The notes under the pieces were generated by a model, which was given only the letters and a program-made list of their open reading frames with translations, was not told the origin of the DNA and did no database searches. From positions 1 through 64,000 of the forward strand of contig JAVEDU010000075.1 of assembly GCA_030840805.1 (NCBI GenBank): 64,000 nt of DNA. Direction: 5' to 3'. Shown here one piece after another: positions 1 to 8,787 of this stretch (position 1 is the stretch's first letter; every line of letters begins with the position of its first letter). Source of the stretch: Actinomycetota bacterium. GTDB lineage: Bacteria; Actinomycetota; Actinomycetes; Mycobacteriales; HKI-0501. Both the position numbers and the translations under genes were made by a program.

Positions 1-30
1 CCCCCCCCGGCCCCGGTGGGGGGGAACCGG
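1..30. other. GC hairpin downstream of ald
   Basis: Runs of C and then G around positions 1-24 can fold into a G+C-only stem just past the stop of the alanine dehydrogenase gene, which is read leftward. There is no T-tract, so a terminator role is only possible. The left side is cut by the window edge. Confidence 0.25.
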
Positions 31-1143
31 TCAGCGGTGGACGTCGGCCGCGGCGACGTGGGCCAGCCCGTGCGCCGCGGCCACGGCCTCGTGGGTCACC
101 TGCCCGTCGTGCACGTTGAGCCCGAGCGCCAGGCCCGGGTCCGCCCGGCACGCCGCCCGCCAGTCGTCCGCCAGGGCGACCGTGTACGGCAGGGTCACGT
201 TCGTGAGTGCCTGGGTCGACGTGTGCGGGACCGCGCCCGGCATGTTGGCCACGCAGTAGAAGACCGAGTCGTGCACCCGGTAGGTCGGGTCCTCGTGGGT
301 GGTCGGACGGGAGTCCTCGAAGCAGCCGCCCTGGTCGATGGAGATGTCCACCAGCACCGACCCCGGCCGCATCCGGGACACCAGCTCGTTGCTGACCAGC
401 TGCGGCGCCTTGGCACCCGGGACCAGCACCGCGCCGATCACCAGATCGGCCCCGGAGACCACCTCGTCGAGGGTGTACGCGGTGGAGGCCAGCGTCTGGA
501 GCCGACCCTGGTAGAGCGCGTCCACCTGGCGGAGGCGCTCGACGTTGCGGTCCAGCAGCACGACGTCCGCGTGCATCCCGGCCGCCACCGCCGCCGCGTT
601 CACCCCGGAGACGCCGGCGCCGATCACCACCACCCGGGCCGCGGCCACTCCCGGGACCCCGCCCATCAGCACGCCGCGGCCGCCGGCGGCCCGCATCAGG
701 GTCGCCGCCCCGACCTGCGCGGCGAGCCGGCCGGCGACCTCGGACATCGGGGCGAGCAGCGGCAGCGATCCGTTCGGCGCCTCCACCGTCTCGTACGCGA
801 TGGCGGTCACGCCCCGGTCGGCGAGCGCGCGCGTGCACTCCGCCGACGCCGCGAGGTGCAGGTAGGTGAAGAGCACCTGCCCGCGGCGCATCCGGTGGTA
901 CTCGGCCTCGATCGGCTCCTTGACCTTGAGGACCAGGTCCGCCCCGGCCCACACCTCGTCCGCACTGTCGAGGATCCGGGCTCCGGCCGCCACGTACTCG
1001 GCGTCGGCGATCGCCGACCCCAGCCCGGCCCCGGTCTCGACGGCGACATCGTGCCCGTTCCGGGCGAGCTCGCGGACGCCGGCCGGGGTGATGGCGACCC
1101 GGTACTCGTGGTTCTTGATCTCCCGAGGGACACCGACCTGCAT
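31..1143 (-). CDS. ald: Alanine dehydrogenase
   Basis: NAD-dependent L-alanine dehydrogenase, which interconverts alanine and pyruvate plus ammonia in the cytoplasm. At 370 aa it has the usual family length. The N-terminal catalytic part shows [21 protein letters not shown] and YLHLAA (about residues 4-97). The Rossmann part shows VIGAGVSG near 172, and the C-terminal half carries [16 protein letters not shown]. The ATG is preceded by AGGAG at good distance. It is the last gene of the unit that begins with the XRE regulator, 22 bp after the amidohydrolase. This suggests the pathway releases alanine or needs pyruvate/ammonia interconversion, which is inference. Confidence 0.95.
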   Translation of the reverse strand: MQVGVPREIKNHEYRVAITPAGVRELARNGHDVAVETGAGLGSAIADAEYVAAGARILDSADEVWAGADLVLKVKEPIEAEYHRMRRGQVLFTYLHLAASAECTRALADRGVTAIAYETVEAPNGSLPLLAPMSEVAGRLAAQVGAATLMRAAGGRGVLMGGVPGVAAARVVVIGAGVSGVNAAAVAAGMHADVVLLDRNVERLRQVDALYQGRLQTLASTAYTLDEVVSGADLVIGAVLVPGAKAPQLVSNELVSRMRPGSVLVDISIDQGGCFEDSRPTTHEDPTYRVHDSVFYCVANMPGAVPHTSTQALTNVTLPYTVALADDWRAACRADPGLALGLNVHDGQVTHEAVAAAHGLAHVAAADVHR

Positions 1144-1165
1144 CTGTGACTCCTGAATCTCGAAA

Positions 1166-2755
1166 CTAGGGAAGGGTGCCGTAGACGACCTCGCCGCCGA
1201 CGACCGTCGCGAGCGTGCCGATCCGGTCCAGCTCGCGGGGGTCGGCGGTCAGCGGGTCGGTGTCGACCACGGCGAGGTCGGCGAGCTTGCCGGGTTCCAG
1301 CGAGCCGAGCTCGTGCTCGCGGAAGGTGGCGTACGCCGCGTCCCGGGTGAACGCCGCGAGGGCATCGTCGATCGTGACGCTCTCGTCCGGCGACACCACC
1401 ACCCCGTTGCGGTTCTCCTGCAGCACCATGCACCGCATCACGAACCACGGGTTGCAGCTGAACGGCTGGGCGCCGGCCGTGTCCGAGTTGCCCGGGACGA
1501 GCCCACTCAGCCGCTTCAGCGTGCGCAGCCCGTACTTGGTGGCCCCCGGCGGCAGCCGGCGGGCCGGGTCGTCGGGCTCGGCGAAGACGAAGCCCGGGTT
1601 CGGCACCGCGATCCCGCCGGCGTCCACCAGCCGCCGGAGCCGGTCCGGGTCGTACATCTCGTTGGCCATGTGCTCGATCCGCATCCGGTGGTCCAGCCCG
1701 GGGTGCACGGTGGCGACCTGCTCGACCGCGCTGACCGCGCACTCCTGGGCGAGGTCACCGATCGCGTGGACCCACACCTGCAGGCCGGCCCCGGCCGCGG
1801 CCACCAGCTCCTGGGCCAGCGCCTGTGGCGTCCGGGTGAGCAGTCCCCACTCCCCTGCCGGCGACGCCAGGTCGCCGGACCGGAACGCCCCGTCCCGGCC
1901 GCCGTCGAGGAAGATCTTGACCGCCTGCAGCCGGCACCGGTCGTCCCCGAAGCCGGTCCGCAGCCCCAGCGTGGCGAAGTCGCGGGCGTCCACGAGCGGC
2001 TGGTGGCCCGGTGCCGCGGTGAGCGCGAGGCCGAGCCGCGGGACCTGGCGGCCGGCCGCCAGGTCCTGGTACGCCCGGGCGCCCTCGGCGCTGGCGAGCA
2101 CCTCGTTGACGGTGGTCACCCCGTTCCGGAGGAACAGCTCCCGCAGCGTCTCGGCGAGGGCGTCCCGCAGTTCCCCGCCGACCGGCGGCCGCCACCCGAG
2201 CAGGTCCCAGCCCTCCTCGATCAGGCCGGTCGGCTCGCCGTCCGCGCCGCGGTGGATCCGTACCCCGGGAGGCGCGACGGTCCGGCGGGTGATCCCGCTC
2301 GCCGCCATCGCGGCGGCGTTGAGCTGCTGCTTGTGCATCGACCAGCGCATCGCCACCGGATGGGCCGGAGCGGCGGCGTCCAGGTCCGCCCGGGTCGGCA
2401 GGTCCTGGCCGAACGTGCCCTGAAGCACGATCCAGCTGCCGGCCGCGCGCTCGGCCGTGAGCTCGGCGATCCGGGCCAGGACCTCTGTCGCGGACCGGCC
2501 GCGGATGTCGGTCCAGAAGTGCCGGGCGTACGCGGTGAGCTCGACATGCGTGTGCGCGTCGATCATGCCCGGTACGACGGTGTTCCCGCCGAGGTCGACC
2601 ACCCGGGTGTCGACGTCCGCGGTGGCCGCGACCTCGGCGTCGGTCCCGGCGAGCAGCACCCGCCCGTTCCGCACGGCGAGCGCGTCGACCACCCGCCGCG
2701 AGTCGTCCATGGTCAGCACCCGGCCGCCGCGCAGGATCAGGTCGGCACCGCTCAC
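1166..2755 (-). CDS. YtcJ-type metal-dependent amidohydrolase (first of three)
   Basis: Amidohydrolase superfamily, YtcJ/AepA-like branch, 529 aa; members hydrolyse amide, imine or ester bonds but specificity cannot be read from sequence. The metal-site HxH is in PGMIDAHTHVE (about residue 60). VKIFLDGG, WVHAIGD, RIEHMANE and the late NSDTAG supply the remaining conserved positions, and the C-terminal SLEPGKLADLAV is typical. I chose the GTG start at 2755 because it overlaps the monooxygenase stop as GTGA; a longer open frame upstream is a shadow. It lies between an FAD monooxygenase and alanine dehydrogenase, so it may open or deacylate the oxygenated product. Confidence 0.85.
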   Translation of the reverse strand: MSGADLILRGGRVLTMDDSRRVVDALAVRNGRVLLAGTDAEVAATADVDTRVVDLGGNTVVPGMIDAHTHVELTAYARHFWTDIRGRSATEVLARIAELTAERAAGSWIVLQGTFGQDLPTRADLDAAAPAHPVAMRWSMHKQQLNAAAMAASGITRRTVAPPGVRIHRGADGEPTGLIEEGWDLLGWRPPVGGELRDALAETLRELFLRNGVTTVNEVLASAEGARAYQDLAAGRQVPRLGLALTAAPGHQPLVDARDFATLGLRTGFGDDRCRLQAVKIFLDGGRDGAFRSGDLASPAGEWGLLTRTPQALAQELVAAAGAGLQVWVHAIGDLAQECAVSAVEQVATVHPGLDHRMRIEHMANEMYDPDRLRRLVDAGGIAVPNPGFVFAEPDDPARRLPPGATKYGLRTLKRLSGLVPGNSDTAGAQPFSCNPWFVMRCMVLQENRNGVVVSPDESVTIDDALAAFTRDAAYATFREHELGSLEPGKLADLAVVDTDPLTADPRELDRIGTLATVVGGEVVYGTLP

Positions 2756-3900
2756 CGGGCGGTGCCCGTGGTCAGCTCCGGGGTGGGCCGGTCCATCCCG
2801 CCACGCCAGTAGTACTCCCACTTCTGCGCCGTCGCCGGGATCGCCGAGATGGTCTGGAAGAGCTGCGAGCGCACGCCCGCGAACGCGGGCGGCCACATGT
2901 ACCCGGCGATGTCGTACGCCGTGGTCAGCCGCTGCACCATGTTGACCCGGGGCCGCGCCTGCTTCTCCCATCGGACGAGCCCGCGGTCGATGTCGCGGGC
3001 GTTGTCCAGCACCTCGGCGAGCTCCCATGCCGCGGCGATGGCGAGGCCCGCGCCCTGGCCGAAGTTCGGCGGCTGGGCATGCGCGGCGTCGCCCACGATC
3101 GCCACCCGCCCGGAGACCCAGCTCTGGCAGTAGACGAACGGGTGGGCGTGGTGCACCCCCGCGTCGTCGGCGACCCGGGCGAAGACGCCCGCCAGGTGCG
3201 GGAACAGCTCGGTCCAGTACTCCCGGTCCAGCGGCAGGCGGCGGGCCCGCGCCTCCCGCTCGGGCCCGATGATGAACGCGTACGTGAGGTCCTCGCTGCA
3301 CGGCGCGATGCCGACCCGGTGCTGCCCCGACCAGTACTCGGTGCTGTACGGCTCCTCCTCACGCGGGATGAGCACCCGGGTGGCCCCGTCTCCGAGCAGG
3401 GCGTTCATCCGGGTCAGCCCGAGCGATTCGCGCACCCGGGAGTGCACACCGTCCGCCCCCACCACCAGGTCGGCGGTGACCTCGTCGCCGTTGTCGAAGC
3501 GCAGCGTGCCCTCCGGCGTGGCGTCCACGACCCGGCGGCGGGTCACCAGCTCGGCGCCCCCGTCCAGCGCCGCATCCCGCAGCGCCGTGTGCAGGTCCGC
3601 GCGCAGCGCGACGATGAGGCGTTCCTCGTGGGTGGCGCGGCTGACGATCGTCTTGCCGGTCTCGTCGACGATCCGCACGGCCCGCAGCCGGACCCCGCCC
3701 GTGATGAGGCGTTCGGCGACCCCGAGCTCGTCGAGGACCTGGAGGCTGTTCTCCTTCAGGTAGATGCCGGCACCGAACTCGCGCGGCTCCTCCGACTCCT
3801 CGTACACCGTGACGTCGAAGCCGTGTCGTACCAACGCGGCGGCCGCGGCGAATCCGGCGATGCCGCCGCCGGCGACGACGGCGGTCCTGTTCTTGGCCAT
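2752..3900 (-). CDS. FAD-dependent aromatic-type monooxygenase
   Basis: Class A flavoprotein hydroxylase of the salicylate / 6-hydroxynicotinate hydroxylase type, 382 aa. The N-terminal FAD fold has GGGIAGFAAAAAL (about 11-23) and an Arg-Glu-containing loop. The mid-protein DG motif is VVGADGVHSRVRES, and the FAD ribityl motif is VGDAAHAQPPNFGQGAGLA. All motifs are intact. The product probably hydroxylates an aromatic or heteroaromatic acid with NAD(P)H and O2. NicC-like activity is conceivable given the pyridine genes at the other end of the window, but overall similarity is not specific enough to claim it. The stop overlaps the next start; the gap to the ATPase gene is 39 bp. Confidence 0.85.
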   Translation of the reverse strand: MAKNRTAVVAGGGIAGFAAAAALVRHGFDVTVYEESEEPREFGAGIYLKENSLQVLDELGVAERLITGGVRLRAVRIVDETGKTIVSRATHEERLIVALRADLHTALRDAALDGGAELVTRRRVVDATPEGTLRFDNGDEVTADLVVGADGVHSRVRESLGLTRMNALLGDGATRVLIPREEEPYSTEYWSGQHRVGIAPCSEDLTYAFIIGPEREARARRLPLDREYWTELFPHLAGVFARVADDAGVHHAHPFVYCQSWVSGRVAIVGDAAHAQPPNFGQGAGLAIAAAWELAEVLDNARDIDRGLVRWEKQARPRVNMVQRLTTAYDIAGYMWPPAFAGVRSQLFQTISAIPATAQKWEYYWRGGMDRPTPELTTGTAR

Positions 3901-3939
3901 GAAGTCCCCTCAGAGAGCTGGATGTGCGGTGGACGGCTG

Positions 3940-5034
3940 CTACGGCGCGAGGACGGTGACGTCCCGTACGGCGACCGACAGGGTGAGCGGAGAGCCGGGC
4001 TCGAACTCCCCCGGCTGCGCGGCGTCGATCCGGGCCACGATCGCCCCGATCCCCGCGACGTCCACCCGGACCTGCCGGTCGTCACCGAGCAGGAGCGAGT
4101 CGACGACCGTGCCGCCGAGGACGAGCCCGCCGGGCTGCTCACCGGTACGGAGGCTGCGCGGGCGGACCGCGAGGACGACGTCCCCACGGAGCTCGCTGTC
4201 CACCGTGAACCGGGACTCCCCTGCCGTGATCTCGGCCCGGCCGGCGCCGGCCGTGGCCGTGGCCGTGGCCGGGACCAGATTGGCGTTCGCGAAGAACTTC
4301 GCCACGAACGCCGTGGTGGGGCGCTGGTACAGCGCGGTGGGGGTGTCCAGCCCGACGAGCCGCCCGTCGGCCATAACCGCGATCCGGTCGGACAGCGCGA
4401 GGGCCTCCTCCTGGTCGTGCGTCACGTAGACGACCGTCGTACCCAGCTCGCGGTGGACCCGGCGGAGCTCCTCCTCCATCTGGAGCCGGAGGTTCTTGTC
4501 GAGCGCGCCGAGCGGCTCGTCCATGAGCAGCAGCTCGGGCTCGTACGCCAGGGCGCGGGCCAGCGCGACCCGCTGCTGCTGGCCGCCGGACAGCTGCCGC
4601 GGCTTGCGACCGGCCAGGTGCGGCAGTCCGACGATCTCCAGCATGTGCTCGACCCGGGCGCGCAGCGGCCCGCTCTCCCATCGGCGCATCCTCAGCCCGT
4701 AGCCGACGTTCTCCGCAACCGTGAGGTGCGGGAAGAGGGCGTACTGCTGGAACACCATGCCGAGTCCGCGTTCGGCCGGGCTGAGCCGGGAGATGTCCCG
4801 GCCCTGCAGCTTCATCTCGCCGCTGTCCGGGCTCTCGAAGCCGGCGATGATGCGCAGCAGCGTCGTCTTCCCCGAACCGCTCGGGCCCAGCAGCGTGAGG
4901 AACTCGCCCCGCTGCACGTCCAGGTCGATCCCCCTGAGCACCTCCTGGTTCCCGAAGGACTTGCGGATCGACCGGACGTGGAGCGCCACGGCGGTGTCCT
5001 GGAGGGTGGCCGAGGCGGCCGCGACTGACGTCAT
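3940..5034 (-). CDS. ABC transporter ATP-binding protein (PotA-like)
   Basis: ATPase subunit of a polyamine/Fe3+-type importer, 364 aa. Walker A GPSGSGKTT, Q-loop FQQYALFPHLTV, signature LSGGQQQRVALARAL, Walker B LLMDEP and the switch VTHDQEE are all present in the first 230 residues. A C-terminal TOBE-like extension follows. The ATG at 5034 forms an ATGA overlap with the permease stop and is clearly better than the longer upstream frame. It works with the two permeases and the lipoprotein encoded immediately upstream. Substrate is not deducible beyond a PotABCD-like organic cation or amino-compound class. Confidence 0.92.
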   Translation of the reverse strand: MTSVAAASATLQDTAVALHVRSIRKSFGNQEVLRGIDLDVQRGEFLTLLGPSGSGKTTLLRIIAGFESPDSGEMKLQGRDISRLSPAERGLGMVFQQYALFPHLTVAENVGYGLRMRRWESGPLRARVEHMLEIVGLPHLAGRKPRQLSGGQQQRVALARALAYEPELLLMDEPLGALDKNLRLQMEEELRRVHRELGTTVVYVTHDQEEALALSDRIAVMADGRLVGLDTPTALYQRPTTAFVAKFFANANLVPATATATAGAGRAEITAGESRFTVDSELRGDVVLAVRPRSLRTGEQPGGLVLGGTVVDSLLLGDDRQVRVDVAGIGAIVARIDAAQPGEFEPGSPLTLSVAVRDVTVLAP

Positions 5035-5834
5035 CGAACGTCCTTTCTCATCCGGGTGGCACCGAGCATCAGGACGGCGGTGACGACCATGAGGATCGTG
5101 GCGACCGCGGTGATCGACGGATCGACGCCGTACTGCACCGAGTCGAAGATCGACTTCGGCAGGGTCACGAGCCCGGGACCGCCCAGGAACGTGATGAAGA
5201 CCGCCTCGTCGAAGCTGGTCACGAACGCCAGCGTCGCCGCGCCGAAGACCGCGGGGGTGAGCAACCGCAGGGTGATCCCGATCCACGCCCGGGCCCGGCT
5301 CGCCCCCATGGTCATGGCCGCCAGCTCGAGTTCGGGGCGGACCCGGTCCAGCGCGGTGCTCAGCACGATCACCACCATCGGCACCGCGTGGACCACGTGG
5401 GCGATCACGATGCCGTGGAACGTCCCCAGCAGATCCGCCTCGGCGAACACCGCGTACAGCCCGACCGCGTAGGCGGCGATCGGGAACAGCATCGGCGCGA
5501 CGGCCGCCGACTCGAGGACCGTCCCGCCGGGCAGGTTTCCGCGCTTCATCCCGAGCACCGCGGGGACGACCAGGATCAGCGCGAACAGCGCGGTCAGGGC
5601 GGCGATCTCGAGCGACAGCACGATCGGGTCGAGCCAGGTGCGGGACGTCAGGACCTCGACGTACCGGTCGAGTCCCCAGGTCTCCGGCGGGAAGCCGATG
5701 TGCCGGTCGTTGGAGAACGACAACACCATGATGAACAGTGCCGGGATCGCCATGAAGGCCACCGACAGGCCGACGACGAGGCGACCCGTCCAGGAGAAGA
5801 TCCCGTCCAGGGTCCTGCCCACTCGCGTGGTCAT
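5031..5834 (-). CDS. ABC transporter permease (PotC-like)
   Basis: Inner-membrane permease of the PotC family, 267 aa, with about six hydrophobic segments beginning at VGLSVAFMAIPALFIMVLS. The EAA-type cytoplasmic loop reads LELAAMTMGASRARAWIGITL, the ATPase contact site. Both ends are ATGA overlaps (with the ATPase downstream and PotB-like gene upstream), so translation of the three is coupled. The start is the ATG at 5834; a much longer reading frame to 6431 runs through the neighbouring gene and is not used. Confidence 0.92.
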   Translation of the reverse strand: MTTRVGRTLDGIFSWTGRLVVGLSVAFMAIPALFIMVLSFSNDRHIGFPPETWGLDRYVEVLTSRTWLDPIVLSLEIAALTALFALILVVPAVLGMKRGNLPGGTVLESAAVAPMLFPIAAYAVGLYAVFAEADLLGTFHGIVIAHVVHAVPMVVIVLSTALDRVRPELELAAMTMGASRARAWIGITLRLLTPAVFGAATLAFVTSFDEAVFITFLGGPGLVTLPKSIFDSVQYGVDPSITAVATILMVVTAVLMLGATRMRKDVR

Positions 5835-6733
5835 CCCAGCCCTCCCCGGATCGCCTTGAGACCGACCGCCTTCAGTGCCGCCCCGATGGCCAGCAGGGCG
5901 ATGGCGAGCAGCAGGACCGACGCCGCGGCGGCGCGCGGATAGTCGAAGAACGTGAAGATGTCGTCGCCGATCACAGTCGCGATGAACGGCGCCTGCGCGC
6001 CGCCGAGGAGCACCGGCGTCACGTAGAACCCGATCGAGATCGCGAACACGATGGCCGCCGCGGCGATGAACCCGGGCATCACCAGGGGCAGCAGGATCGA
6101 GGTGAACGTCCTCCGCCGCGACGCCCCGAGGCCGTCGGCGGCGTTCATCAGCTCGAGGTCGACGGCACTCATGCTCGGGTACAACGCCAGCACGGCGTAC
6201 GGGATCATCGTGTACGTCATGCCCACGATCACCGCGGTCGTCGTGTAGAGCAGCTGGACCGGTCGGTCCACGAGGCCCAGCCCGAGCAGCACCTCGTTGA
6301 CCAGTCCCTCGCGGGCGAACAGCAGGGCGAAGGCGTAGTTCTTGACCACCACGCCCATCCAGAACGGCAGCAGGACGGCGGCCCAGATGAGCGCCGTAGC
6401 CACCCGGTGGCGAGCCCGGCGCAGGGTCCACGCCAGGCTCGCCCCGATCCCCACGGACAGCGCCGTGACCGCCGCCGAGGTGAGGAGCGTGTGCACGAAC
6501 GCCCGCCGGATGGCGCCCGAGGAGACCGCGTCCACATAGTTCCCCGGCCCCGCGCCGACGGTCAGCGAGTCGTACAGCAGCTTCAGGATCGGGTACACGA
6601 CGAGGAGGAGGACCGCCAGGACCAGCGGGGTGACCAGGAGGATCCCGGCCCGCCGCGACAGCTGGGGAGTCCAGGTTCCCCGCTCCCGGGTCCGGCCGGC
6701 CCGCTTCGGCGCCTGGTGCGTCGGCACGCTCAC
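5831..6733 (-). CDS. ABC transporter permease (PotB-like)
   Basis: PotB-type permease, 300 aa. A basic N-terminus is followed by a first helix around LLVTPLVLAVLLLVVYPIL and five further segments. The EAA loop is LELMNAADGLGASRRRTF. The GTG start is preceded by AGGAGG. It lies 31 bp downstream of the solute-binding lipoprotein gene and overlaps the PotC-like gene by 4 bp. Confidence 0.92.
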   Translation of the reverse strand: MSVPTHQAPKRAGRTRERGTWTPQLSRRAGILLVTPLVLAVLLLVVYPILKLLYDSLTVGAGPGNYVDAVSSGAIRRAFVHTLLTSAAVTALSVGIGASLAWTLRRARHRVATALIWAAVLLPFWMGVVVKNYAFALLFAREGLVNEVLLGLGLVDRPVQLLYTTTAVIVGMTYTMIPYAVLALYPSMSAVDLELMNAADGLGASRRRTFTSILLPLVMPGFIAAAAIVFAISIGFYVTPVLLGGAQAPFIATVIGDDIFTFFDYPRAAAASVLLLAIALLAIGAALKAVGLKAIRGGLG

Positions 6734-6764
6734 AGCAATTCCCTCCTCGTCGTGTACCGGTGCA

Positions 6765-7880
6765 TCAGCCGCGGAGGAATTCCTGCCAGCGCGTGTTGAC
6801 CTCGTCGAAGTTCTTCACGTACCAGCCGTAGTTCATGTTCGCGAGCACCTCACGGTTGGCCGGCCAGTCCGCGAGCGACTCCCGGAGCGCGGGCGTCATG
6901 TGGTCGAACGCCTTCGGGTTCGGGACGGAGTTGCGGGTGCCCGAGGCCCAGCCGGCCTGCGCCTCCGGGTGCTCCGCGATCCACCGCAGGAACCGGAACG
7001 ACGCCTCCTTGTGCTTCGAGCCCTTCACGACGTTCATGAAGCCCGGGTTGTACAGGCCCTCGGTCCAGACCGGGGTGACCGGCGTGCCCTGCTCCTGGAG
7101 CAGGTAGGCCCGGCCGCTGTACATGACGCCGAGGTCGACCTCACCGGTGCGCATGGTCTGCTGCGACTGGTCCGAGGACTGCCACCACACCTTCACGGCG
7201 GGCTTGAGCTCCTCGAGCTTCGCGAAGGCACGGTCCAGGTCGATCTCGTGGGTGCCGAGCTCCTTCGCGGGGACGCCGTTGGCCAGCTCCGCGAGGCTCA
7301 GGTTGACCAGCGGCGACGTCGCGATCATCTGCCGCGGAGCCGGGTTCGCCTTGGCGTCGAAGTACTCCTTGGCCGTCCCCGGGCACTTCGGTGCACGCTT
7401 GTTGTGACAGGTCACCAGGTAGCCGAGGGCCGAGAAGCTGTAGCCGAAGTCCTTGACGGAGTCCTTCACCAGGATCTTCTCGAGATCGGCCTTGAGGTCG
7501 GCCGGGAGGTGCTCGAGGAGGCCCAGCTTGTCGAGCGCGTAGGCGTCCGGCGCCGAGGTGGCGTCGAGGATGTCCCACTGGATCTTGCCGGCGCGGGACT
7601 GCGCCTGCACGCTCGCCGCGTACTTGCCCGGCGCATCGACGATCTGGATCTCGATGCCGGTTTCCTTGGTGAACGGCTCGGCCAGGTACTTCCGCATGGA
7701 CTCGCTGGTCGAGGAGCCCCAGCTGGCGACGACCAACGGACCCTTGGCGGAGTCGTCCCCACCGGAGGCCCCGCCGGACGACCCGCCGGACGACCCGCAT
7801 CCGGCGGCGAGGAGCAGGACGACCGTCGCGACGGCGGCGAACCGGCCGCCGACCCGAACACGGTTTCTTCTCTGGTGCAT
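6765..7880 (-). CDS. Extracellular solute-binding lipoprotein (PotD-like)
   Basis: Binding protein of the importer, 371 aa. The signal peptide ends in the lipobox LLLAAGC (Cys about residue 28), followed by a Gly/Ser-rich linker. The mature part is a type 2 periplasmic-binding fold with PotD-like stretches such as VVASWGSS, DLGVMYSGRAYLLQEQGTPV and NYGWYVKNFDEVN near the C-terminus. The ATG has a clean GGAGG. Expression should follow the XRE regulator gene 35 bp upstream. Confidence 0.92.
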   Translation of the reverse strand: MHQRRNRVRVGGRFAAVATVVLLLAAGCGSSGGSSGGASGGDDSAKGPLVVASWGSSTSESMRKYLAEPFTKETGIEIQIVDAPGKYAASVQAQSRAGKIQWDILDATSAPDAYALDKLGLLEHLPADLKADLEKILVKDSVKDFGYSFSALGYLVTCHNKRAPKCPGTAKEYFDAKANPAPRQMIATSPLVNLSLAELANGVPAKELGTHEIDLDRAFAKLEELKPAVKVWWQSSDQSQQTMRTGEVDLGVMYSGRAYLLQEQGTPVTPVWTEGLYNPGFMNVVKGSKHKEASFRFLRWIAEHPEAQAGWASGTRNSVPNPKAFDHMTPALRESLADWPANREVLANMNYGWYVKNFDEVNTRWQEFLRG

Positions 7881-7915
7881 GGTGGACCTCCAGGTTGTCG
7901 AACTGGGACGAACCG

Positions 7916-8515
7916 TCAGTTGGCCGGTGGGCCGATCACCCAGAGCGCGTCTGAACGCTCTCGGCCGACGTTCACGACTCGGTGCGGCACGCTGCTCCGG
8001 AAGACGATCGAGTCGCCGACCTCGAGCAGGAACACGTCGGCGGACAGCTCCAACTTGACCGCGCCCGCCGTCACCAGGAGCAGCTCCTCGGAATCGCCAT
8101 GGGTGTACTGGGCGTCACCGGTCGAGCCGTCCGGCTCGAGGGTCACGCTGAAGACCTCCAGGTCCCGGACCGGACGCGGCGTCATCAGGAACTTCACGGC
8201 CCTGTTGCCGTACGGCAACGTCGGTCGCGCCGACTGCCGCAGGACGCGCGCGTTCGAGGACCCGGTCGGCTGGAAGAGATCGCCCAGGGTGATCCCCACC
8301 GCGGTCGTGATGCTCCGCAACGAGGCGATGCTCGCCTCGGTGAGTCCTCGTTCGAACTGGCTGAGAAAGCTCTGCGACAGCCCGGTGGCGGCCGCCATCT
8401 GGCGCAGCGTCATCCGGAGCCGGACTCTCGCCGCACGGACGACGGCGCCGGTGCCGGGATGCGACGAGCCGGTGACCGGCTCATCGATGTCGCTGAAGGT
8501 CTCTTCAGTCCGCAT
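7916..8515 (-). CDS. XRE-family regulator with C-terminal cupin
   Basis: DNA-binding regulator of the PuuR-like architecture, 199 aa. The N-terminal helix-turn-helix (about 25-80) contains LRQMAAATGLSQSFLSQFERGL. The C-terminal cupin (about 115-195) contains THGDSEELLLVTAGAV and DSIVFRSSVPHRVVN and probably senses a small ligand. I chose the ATG at 8515 rather than an upstream TTG because the promoter places the transcript start within a few bases of it. No Shine-Dalgarno is visible, so the mRNA looks leaderless. It heads the transporter and enzyme unit and probably controls it. Confidence 0.9.
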   Translation of the reverse strand: MRTEETFSDIDEPVTGSSHPGTGAVVRAARVRLRMTLRQMAAATGLSQSFLSQFERGLTEASIASLRSITTAVGITLGDLFQPTGSSNARVLRQSARPTLPYGNRAVKFLMTPRPVRDLEVFSVTLEPDGSTGDAQYTHGDSEELLLVTAGAVKLELSADVFLLEVGDSIVFRSSVPHRVVNVGRERSDALWVIGPPAN

Positions 8516-8524
8516 GATCAACAG

Positions 8525-8553
8525 ACAGTAGGAGCGGGCGCTCGGATCGTCAA
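8525..8553 (-). promoter_or_regulatory. Promoter of the XRE/transporter operon
   Basis: On the minus strand TTGACG (8553-8548) and TACTGT (8530-8525) are separated by 17 bp. A start about 6-7 bases after the -10 falls next to the ATG at 8515, which implies a leaderless transcript. Confidence 0.65.
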
Positions 8554-8570
8554 TGATCTTGTCGAAAATT

Positions 8571-8595
8571 GATCGCGATCCGATTGTCTACAATC
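8571..8595. promoter_or_regulatory. Two palindromes upstream of the XRE promoter
   Basis: GATCGCGATC (8571-8580) is a perfect palindrome. GATTGTctACAATC (8582-8595) has perfect 6-bp arms around a 2-bp centre. They lie just upstream of the -35 and are the best candidate binding sites for the XRE-cupin protein; which one is used is unknown. Confidence 0.5.
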
Positions 8596-8615
8596 CTCCG
8601 TGGGGTCGTTCCGGG

Positions 8616-8632
8616 CTGCCGGGCCCCGGCAG
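8616..8632. terminator. GC hairpin between the DMT permease and XRE genes
   Basis: CTGCCGGG and CCCGGCAG arms nearly abut in the 192 bp between the permease stop and the XRE promoter region. The hairpin could end the upstream transcript. There is no T-run. I see no gene in the rest of 8596-8787. Confidence 0.3.
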
Positions 8633-8787
8633 GGGGTGTCCGAGCAGGCGCGCCGCAGGGTCCCGGGCGGCGGCGACCGGCAGGGCTGGGTCCACGGCGT
8701 CGTGGTCGCGTGCGGGCGTTCGGATGCCTCCGGTACGGCCGCACGCCGCAGGCCGAAGGGCCGTCGATCCCGTCAACGCTCCCCCGC

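Noticed and set aside
16-1149. Long plus-strand frames opposite alanine dehydrogenase
   Set aside because: Arg/Pro/Gly-rich translation with no family features; the minus-strand frame is a complete Ald.
2752-3900. Calling the FAD monooxygenase NicC
   Set aside because: It is a class A hydroxylase, but it lies 52 kb from the nic genes in a differently regulated operon and shows no NicC-specific stretch I can recognise.
4243-4270. Short GGCCGT repeats as a tandem array
   Set aside because: They encode an Ala/Thr-rich linker within the PotA-like ATPase; ordinary codon repetition.
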